A stretch of DNA of 11,057 nucleotides from DATNFP01 sp035606335 (lineage in GTDB: Bacteria > Bacteroidota > Bacteroidia > Chitinophagales > Chitinophagaceae). Of this stretch, positions 7,131 through 11,057 are shown piece by piece. The position numbers and the translations under genes were made by a program. The stretch spans positions 1-11,057 of the forward strand of contig DATNFP010000130.1 in assembly GCA_035606335.1 (NCBI GenBank), in the 5' to 3' direction. Each line of letters starts with the position of its first letter. Position 1 is the stretch's first letter. The notes beneath the pieces were generated by a model, which searched no databases, was not told the DNA's origin, and saw nothing but the letters and a program-made list of their open reading frames with translations.

Positions 7131-7163
7131 GGTAACATTAAGTTAACATTCCGGTAACATAGC
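7131..7163 (+). promoter_or_regulatory. Pho box: three tandem 11-bp direct repeats upstream of the phosphate operon
   Basis: Three contiguous 11-mers, GGTAACATTAA, GTTAACATTCC and GGTAACATAGC, share G-[GT]-TAACAT at exact 11-bp phasing. PhoB/PhoP-type response regulators bind head-to-tail repeats of this period (7 conserved plus 4 variable bases in E. coli; TTAACA-type repeats in Bacillus PhoP). The third repeat covers the place where a -33 element would lie relative to the -7 candidate at 7180, as in activator-dependent Pho promoters. The operon's function (porin-pstSCA) agrees. Binding by a PhoB homologue is inferred, not shown. Confidence 0.75.
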
Positions 7164-7179
7164 AATAATACCCGGATAT

Positions 7180-7187
7180 TTCTTTTG
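7180..7187 (+). promoter_or_regulatory. Candidate -7 element of the phosphate operon promoter
   Basis: TTCTTTTG has one mismatch from TAnnTTTG and lies 16 bp past the last Pho repeat. Transcription would start near 7192-7195, giving a leader of about 20 bases before the ATG at 7213. No good TTTG -33 element is present, consistent with activator dependence. Confidence 0.45.
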
Positions 7188-7212
7188 CAGGCAATTAAAA
7201 CACACATTCAAA

Positions 7213-8556
7213 ATGAAAAAATTGTTTACCAGTCTCCGCCTTCCGATTCTGACATTACTTCTTATTGCAGCAGGCTTTTCCGTAAAAGCACAATCAAATG
7301 ATGATACAGCATTCAAACCTCATGGCAAATTATGGGGATATGCTTTCGGTGATCTTGCATACAAAGGTGGTACAGACGAAGCAGGACGTGGTGGTTCTAA
7401 CCAATACACAAAAATTCCTCTGAACGAGAACATGTTCCAGTTCCGTCGTATTTATTTGGGATACAATTATGAGATCAGCAGAAAATTTGTTGCTGAATTC
7501 CTGTTAGCAGCTGAAGATGATTTTGCTTCAGGCGTTTTAGGCCAGGGCAATGGTGACATCCTGGTGAATAACAAATTCACACCGTATTTGAAATTAGCTA
7601 ACCTGCGTTGGAGAAACATCTGGAAAAATTCTGATCTTGTTATTGGCCAATCTCCTACTCCTACTTTCGCACAAGGTTCTGCTCTTAAAGAATATGCAAG
7701 AAATACTCAAACATCCGAGGAAGTATGGGCATACCGTTCTATAGAAAGAACAATTACCGATATCCGCCGTACTCCTTCTTACGATTTCGGTCTTTCTCTG
7801 CAAGGTTGGTTTGATAATAAAGGATGTTTTGGTTATGATGCGATGGTTGCAAACGGACAGAGCGACAAACCTGAAAATGATATGTTCAAATGGTTCTATG
7901 GTGATGTATATGCTAAATTCTTCAACAAGCGCTTAATCGTTGATCTTTATCAGGATTATGAAAAACTTAACTGGAACCCAATGGTTAACGGTCAGAATGA
8001 AACTGCAACTACCAATGGTACTACCACTACTTATAGCCTTCCTTCTGCTTCAGGTTTACATCACGATCGTAACATGAGCAAAATATTTGTTGCATGGAAC
8101 GATAAGAAATTTACAATTGGCGTTGAAGCATTTACTGCTACATTAATGGGTGATGTAGCTGCCGTAGGTACAGACCATAAAGTTTATTACCGCACTACAA
8201 AAGCATCAGGTATCTCTACTTTTGTTCGTGGCGCTATCTACAAAGATAAGTTAGGCTTCTTCGCTCGTTACGATAATTATAATCCAACAAGCAACCTGAA
8301 AGCTGTAACAACTCCTGGTATTGTTTCTTATAGTGCTCTTACTTCTCAGTACGAACCAACTAACAAAGAACAATTTATAACATTCGGTCTTGATTACACT
8401 CCAATTAAAAACGTGCATATCATGCCTAATATCTGGATGAATACTTATAATACTGAACTTTCTAGCAGCGAATACAAAATGAGTTCAGCAGCTTCAGGAA
8501 TAAAAGGTACTGACATGGTTTATCGTTTAACATTCTACTACATCTACGGTAAATAA
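7213..8556 (+). CDS. OprO/OprP-type (phosphate-selective porin family) outer-membrane porin
   Basis: This 447-residue outer-membrane channel probably lets phosphate into the periplasm for the Pst transporter encoded next to it. The signal peptide runs through MKKLFTSLRLPILTLLLIAA to residue 26 (VKA before Q27). The mature N-terminus (FKPHGKLWGYAFGDLAYK) and the early barrel strands (FQFRRIYLGYNYEISRKFVA) are those of porin family O/P (PF07396). Alternating aromatic beta strands continue to the end (VYRLTFYYIYGK), with long polar loops including a threonine-rich one (NETATTNGTTTT). The length fits the family. It is the first gene after the Pho repeats and lies 30 bp before pstS with no terminator between, so cotranscription is likely. 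Arginine codons include several CGT and alanine/threonine/proline codons favour T-ending forms, suggesting strong expression. Phosphate selectivity is inferred from family and context; a general anion porin is possible. Confidence 0.87.
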   Translation: MKKLFTSLRLPILTLLLIAAGFSVKAQSNDDTAFKPHGKLWGYAFGDLAYKGGTDEAGRGGSNQYTKIPLNENMFQFRRIYLGYNYEISRKFVAEFLLAAEDDFASGVLGQGNGDILVNNKFTPYLKLANLRWRNIWKNSDLVIGQSPTPTFAQGSALKEYARNTQTSEEVWAYRSIERTITDIRRTPSYDFGLSLQGWFDNKGCFGYDAMVANGQSDKPENDMFKWFYGDVYAKFFNKRLIVDLYQDYEKLNWNPMVNGQNETATTNGTTTTYSLPSASGLHHDRNMSKIFVAWNDKKFTIGVEAFTATLMGDVAAVGTDHKVYYRTTKASGISTFVRGAIYKDKLGFFARYDNYNPTSNLKAVTTPGIVSYSALTSQYEPTNKEQFITFGLDYTPIKNVHIMPNIWMNTYNTELSSSEYKMSSAASGIKGTDMVYRLTFYYIYGK

Positions 8557-8586
8557 CTATAAATATTAAAACCATAAAACACAGTT

Positions 8587-9693
8587 ATGAAACTTTTAAA
8601 AAGTCTGACATTAGCGGGTTTAGCATTAGCTATCACAGGCAGCATGACATTATATAGCTGCAATGGCGGTGGTAATGCAAAAGGCTCAGATAGCACTGCA
8701 TCTTCGGGAAATAGTGATGATAACACTATACTGGGTGCGGGTAGCTCATTTGATAATCCTTTGTTTTCAAAAATGTTCTCTGAGTATAACAAAACCAATG
8801 GCCTGAAAGTAAATTATCAGTCAATAGGTTCTGGTGGAGGTATTCAACAGCTTACAGCAAAAACAGTTGACTTTGGTGCTTCTGATGCTCCACTGAATGA
8901 TGAGCAAGCTGGTAAAATGTCAACTCCTGCTATCCATATTCCTATTACTGCTGGTGCAGTTGTAATAAGCTACAACCTGCCTGATGTAAAGGATACTCTT
9001 ATGCTGACTCCTTCAGTTCTTGCTGATATCTTCTTGGGTAAAATAACAAAATGGAACGATGCTAAGATCGCTGCTATCAATAAAGGAGTTAAACTTCCTG
9101 CTACCCCAATAGTTATCGCTCACCGTGCTGATAACAGCGGTACTACAAATATCTTCACTACTTATCTTTCTAAAGTAAGTGACGAATGGAATACTAAAGT
9201 TGGTAAAGGTTCTGGTGTAAACTGGCCTGTAGGTCTTGGTGGTAAAGGTAACGAAGGTGTTGCGGGTACTATTAAGCAAACTCCTGGAGCTATTGGTTAT
9301 ATAGAACTGGCTTATGCCGTTCAGAACAATATGCCTTTTGCTAAAATGCAGAACAAGGCAGGTAATTTCATTACTCCAAGCATAGCAAGCGTTACTGCTG
9401 CTGCTAACATACAGATACCTGCTGATGGGAAAGTATCTCTTACAAACACCGATGCTGCTGATGGATATCCTATATCTGGCCTTTCATGGGTATTGATCTA
9501 CAAAGAACAAAAATATAATGACCGTTCTCAGGACAGGGCTACCAAACTTGTAAAAATGATTTGGTGGATGACACACGACGGACAGCAATATAGTTCTGCT
9601 CTCAACTATGCACCTCTTTCTCCTGCTGCTGTAAGCGTAGGTGAAGCATTGTTGAAATCAGCTACTTACGATGGTAAGCCAATTCTGCAATAA
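8587..9693 (+). CDS. pstS: Phosphate ABC transporter substrate-binding lipoprotein PstS
   Basis: This 368-residue periplasmic phosphate receptor delivers phosphate to the PstC/PstA permease. A lipoprotein signal peptide ends in the lipobox LYSC with C25, followed by a flexible G/N/S-rich linker (26-48). Residues corresponding to the phosphate ligands of E. coli PstS are all visible: S54-F55 in GAGSSF, S82 in SIGSGGG, D100 in DFGASDAPL, and R180, S184, G185, T186 in HRADNSGTT. Other family signatures are LADIFLGKITKWND (145-158) and TPGAIGYIELAYA (232-244). Unlike the E. coli protein it is lipid-anchored. There is no acidic run right after the cysteine of the kind associated with surface export in Bacteroidota, so a periplasm-facing anchor is inferred. 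It sits between the porin and pstC; the hairpin early in pstC may allow extra PstS synthesis. Confidence 0.96.
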   Translation: MKLLKSLTLAGLALAITGSMTLYSCNGGGNAKGSDSTASSGNSDDNTILGAGSSFDNPLFSKMFSEYNKTNGLKVNYQSIGSGGGIQQLTAKTVDFGASDAPLNDEQAGKMSTPAIHIPITAGAVVISYNLPDVKDTLMLTPSVLADIFLGKITKWNDAKIAAINKGVKLPATPIVIAHRADNSGTTNIFTTYLSKVSDEWNTKVGKGSGVNWPVGLGGKGNEGVAGTIKQTPGAIGYIELAYAVQNNMPFAKMQNKAGNFITPSIASVTAAANIQIPADGKVSLTNTDAADGYPISGLSWVLIYKEQKYNDRSQDRATKLVKMIWWMTHDGQQYSSALNYAPLSPAAVSVGEALLKSATYDGKPILQ

Positions 9694-9711
9694 TTAGCAA
9701 TGATTAGATAA

Positions 9712-10701
9712 ATGGATACATCAATCAATAATGATTTAAATACCCGCAGTGGAGACGCTCTGCGGGTATTTAATTCTTCAGGTAAAGCCAACACTGCGAA
9801 AAGCGCCAAAAGACTTAAACGGTCGTATAGGCAAATTAAGACTGAGAATGTTTTCAGACGAACGCTGACCATTATGGGATTAGCTATGGTGATATTGGTA
9901 TTAGGAATAATGCTCACGCTCATCGTCCAGTCCATACCATCTATTAAGGCTTTAGGCATCAGCTATCTCTGGGGCAAGACATGGGATCCTGTGCGTGATA
10001 TATATGGAGCATTTCCATTCCTTATCGGCACATTACTTACCTCTTTCCTTGCATTGATCATTTCCATTCCTTTTTCATTTGCCACAGCTATTTTCTTAGG
10101 TGAATATTATCCTAAAGGCTGGTTCCCCAATCTTTTGAAAAATACTGTGGAGCTCATCGCGGCTGTGCCATCAGTAATTTATGGTTTCTGGGGCATAGCA
10201 GTATTAGTACCGATAGTGCGCAGTTTTGAATTGAAGATAGGAGTTGATCCGATAGGGGTGGGTATATTCACTTCTTCGCTCATACTTGCTGTAATGATCA
10301 TCCCGTACGCGGCCTCTCTTGGCAGATCTATGATACAGATGGTACCATCTATGCTAAAAGAAGGCGCATACTCATTGGGTGCTACCCGCTGGGAAGTGAT
10401 ACGCAGCGTGATACTTCCTTATACAAAATCCGGCTTGTTTGCCGGGGTATTATTATCTCTTGGCCGCGCACTTGGTGAGACAATGGCCGTTACAATGGTT
10501 ATCGGTAATACCAGTCTATTGCCTAAAAACATTTTTTCACCCGGCAATACCATGGCCAGTGTGATAGCAAATGAATTTACGGAAGCAGACAGAACCGTTT
10601 ACCTCTCAGCATTGATAGAGCTTGGCCTGGTGTTATTCCTGGTAACTGTAGTGATCAACATGATTGGCAAAAAGATTATTAGCCGCTTTACAAAAGAATA
10701 G
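9712..10701 (+). CDS. pstC: Phosphate ABC transporter permease PstC
   Basis: This 329-residue inner-membrane permease forms the phosphate channel together with PstA. Residues 1-50 are a hydrophilic, basic cytoplasmic extension (KSAKRLKRSYRQIK at 30-43). TM1 spans about 53-74, followed by the periplasmic segment LWGKTWDPVRDIYGAFPFL (86-104) and further spans near 105-129, 146-168, 184-203, 239-262 and 296-318. The EAA loop for docking PstB is EGAYSLGATRWEV (217-229) with ILP (234-236). GRALGETMAV (251-260) carries the Arg and Glu conserved in PstC. The ATG at 9712 is immediately preceded by an in-frame stop and no other plausible start occurs before TM1, so the start is well fixed. The gene is 18 bp after pstS and 3 bp before pstA. 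Oddity: a strong hairpin is embedded in codons 9-21. Confidence 0.95.
   Translation: MDTSINNDLNTRSGDALRVFNSSGKANTAKSAKRLKRSYRQIKTENVFRRTLTIMGLAMVILVLGIMLTLIVQSIPSIKALGISYLWGKTWDPVRDIYGAFPFLIGTLLTSFLALIISIPFSFATAIFLGEYYPKGWFPNLLKNTVELIAAVPSVIYGFWGIAVLVPIVRSFELKIGVDPIGVGIFTSSLILAVMIIPYAASLGRSMIQMVPSMLKEGAYSLGATRWEVIRSVILPYTKSGLFAGVLLSLGRALGETMAVTMVIGNTSLLPKNIFSPGNTMASVIANEFTEADRTVYLSALIELGLVLFLVTVVINMIGKKIISRFTKE
9736..9773 (+). promoter_or_regulatory. Strong hairpin inside the 5' end of pstC (possible attenuator or mRNA stabiliser)
   Basis: TTAAATACCCGCAG (9736-9749) and CTGCGGGTATTTAA (9760-9773) are perfect reverse complements around the loop TGGAGACGCT. The 14-bp stem, with a GC core and flanking A/T tracts, has the form of a bidirectional intrinsic terminator, with a U-rich but interrupted tail (TATTTAATTCTT). 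It lies 43 bp after the pstS stop, within translated codons 9-21 of pstC. It may stop part of the transcripts or protect the pstS mRNA 3' end, giving more PstS than permease. Confidence 0.65.
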
Positions 10702-10704
10702 TTT

Positions 10705-11057
10705 ATGAAATCACCAGTAAAATATAGAATCGGTAAAAGCTCTGGTTTTCAGATACTCACAATTATACTTGCCTGTTCTTGTGTAATACCCCTGATTGCG
10801 ATCATTGTGTATATTATTAAAGCAGGTATTACAAAGATAAACTGGCAGTTCTTTGTTAATCTTCCTAAGCCTGTGGGTGAATCAGGCGGCGGTATAGCGA
10901 ATGCATTGGTCGGAAGCATCATTATCATCTTAGTGGCATCTGTTATCGCAATACCTATAGGCATACTTTGCGGGATATATCTCAGCGAAAACAAAAAAAG
11001 CAGGCTTGCATATTGGAGCCGCTTGTGCGTGGATATTCTGCAAGGTGTTCCTTCTAT
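10705..11057 (+). CDS. pstA: Phosphate ABC transporter permease PstA, 3' end cut off
   Basis: The second permease subunit of the Pst transporter is open from the ATG at 10705 to the right edge (117 complete codons). It begins MKSPVKYRIGKSSGFQILTI. TM1 lies at about 17-39 (with CSCVIPLIAIIVYIIKAG). It is followed by the periplasmic stretch INWQFFVNLPKPVGESGGGI (45-64), whose GGGIANALVGS signature is typical of PstA. TM2 is at about 68-91, and the truncated end carries VDILQGVPSI, matching the family's conserved (L)-x-G-(V/I)-P-S-I. It starts 3 bp after the pstC stop, so translation is probably coupled. pstB and phoU would be expected downstream, outside the window. Confidence 0.95.
   Translation, partial: MKSPVKYRIGKSSGFQILTIILACSCVIPLIAIIVYIIKAGITKINWQFFVNLPKPVGESGGGIANALVGSIIIILVASVIAIPIGILCGIYLSENKKSRLAYWSRLCVDILQGVPS

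Noticed and set aside
1..11057. Search for CRISPR, tRNA/rRNA, insertion sequences, toxin-antitoxin or defence genes
   Set aside because: No repeat-spacer array, cloverleaf, transposase, terminal inverted repeats or defence-type motifs were seen; the genes are ordinary chromosomal functions.

Overview
The window looks like chromosomal DNA of a member of the Bacteroidota, plausibly a Chitinophagaceae-type bacterium. The phylum is suggested by moderately AT-rich DNA, starts without Shine-Dalgarno sequences, -7 elements resembling TAnnTTTG, signal peptides ending in A-Q, a PorT-type outer-membrane barrel, a DUF4919 protein and an OprO/P-type porin leading a pst operon. The family is only a guess. 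No tRNA, rRNA, CRISPR array, insertion sequence or other mobile element was seen, and no gene-free stretch exceeds 300 bases.

Left part (1-2443): a polysaccharide flippase gene runs off the left edge on the minus strand. It is divergent, across 56 bp, from a GT4 glycosyltransferase gene on the plus strand. Together they look like the edge of an exopolysaccharide or surface-glycan locus.

Middle part (2448-6945): these genes appear independently transcribed and functionally unrelated. They are a small exported protein of unknown function (-), an outer-membrane beta-barrel protein (-) with a clear intrinsic terminator, an L-threonine aldolase-family PLP enzyme (+), an exported DUF4919 protein (-), and a membrane-bound di-iron hydroxylase of the sterol desaturase/fatty acid hydroxylase superfamily (+). 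Two convergent gene pairs are packed with only 4-5 bp between stop codons. The intergenic regions contain a terminator-like hairpin ahead of the barrel gene and a perfect 8+3+8 inverted repeat ahead of the hydroxylase gene.

Right part (7131-11057): a high-affinity phosphate uptake operon, consisting of an OprO/P-type porin, pstS (lipoprotein), pstC and pstA (cut by the right edge). pstB and phoU would be expected just beyond it. Upstream lie three perfectly phased 11-bp direct repeats with the core TAACAT. They sit where the -33 element should be and are followed by a -7-like element, which is the architecture of a Pho box. A 14-bp perfect hairpin lies inside the first codons of pstC and may set the PstS:PstC ratio. 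The inferred phosphate path is porin (outer membrane), then PstS (periplasm), then PstC/PstA (inner membrane).

No new multi-gene system is evident. The most rewarding signals are regulatory: the triple Pho repeat, the pstC-embedded hairpin, the palindrome ahead of the hydroxylase and the leader hairpin ahead of the barrel gene.
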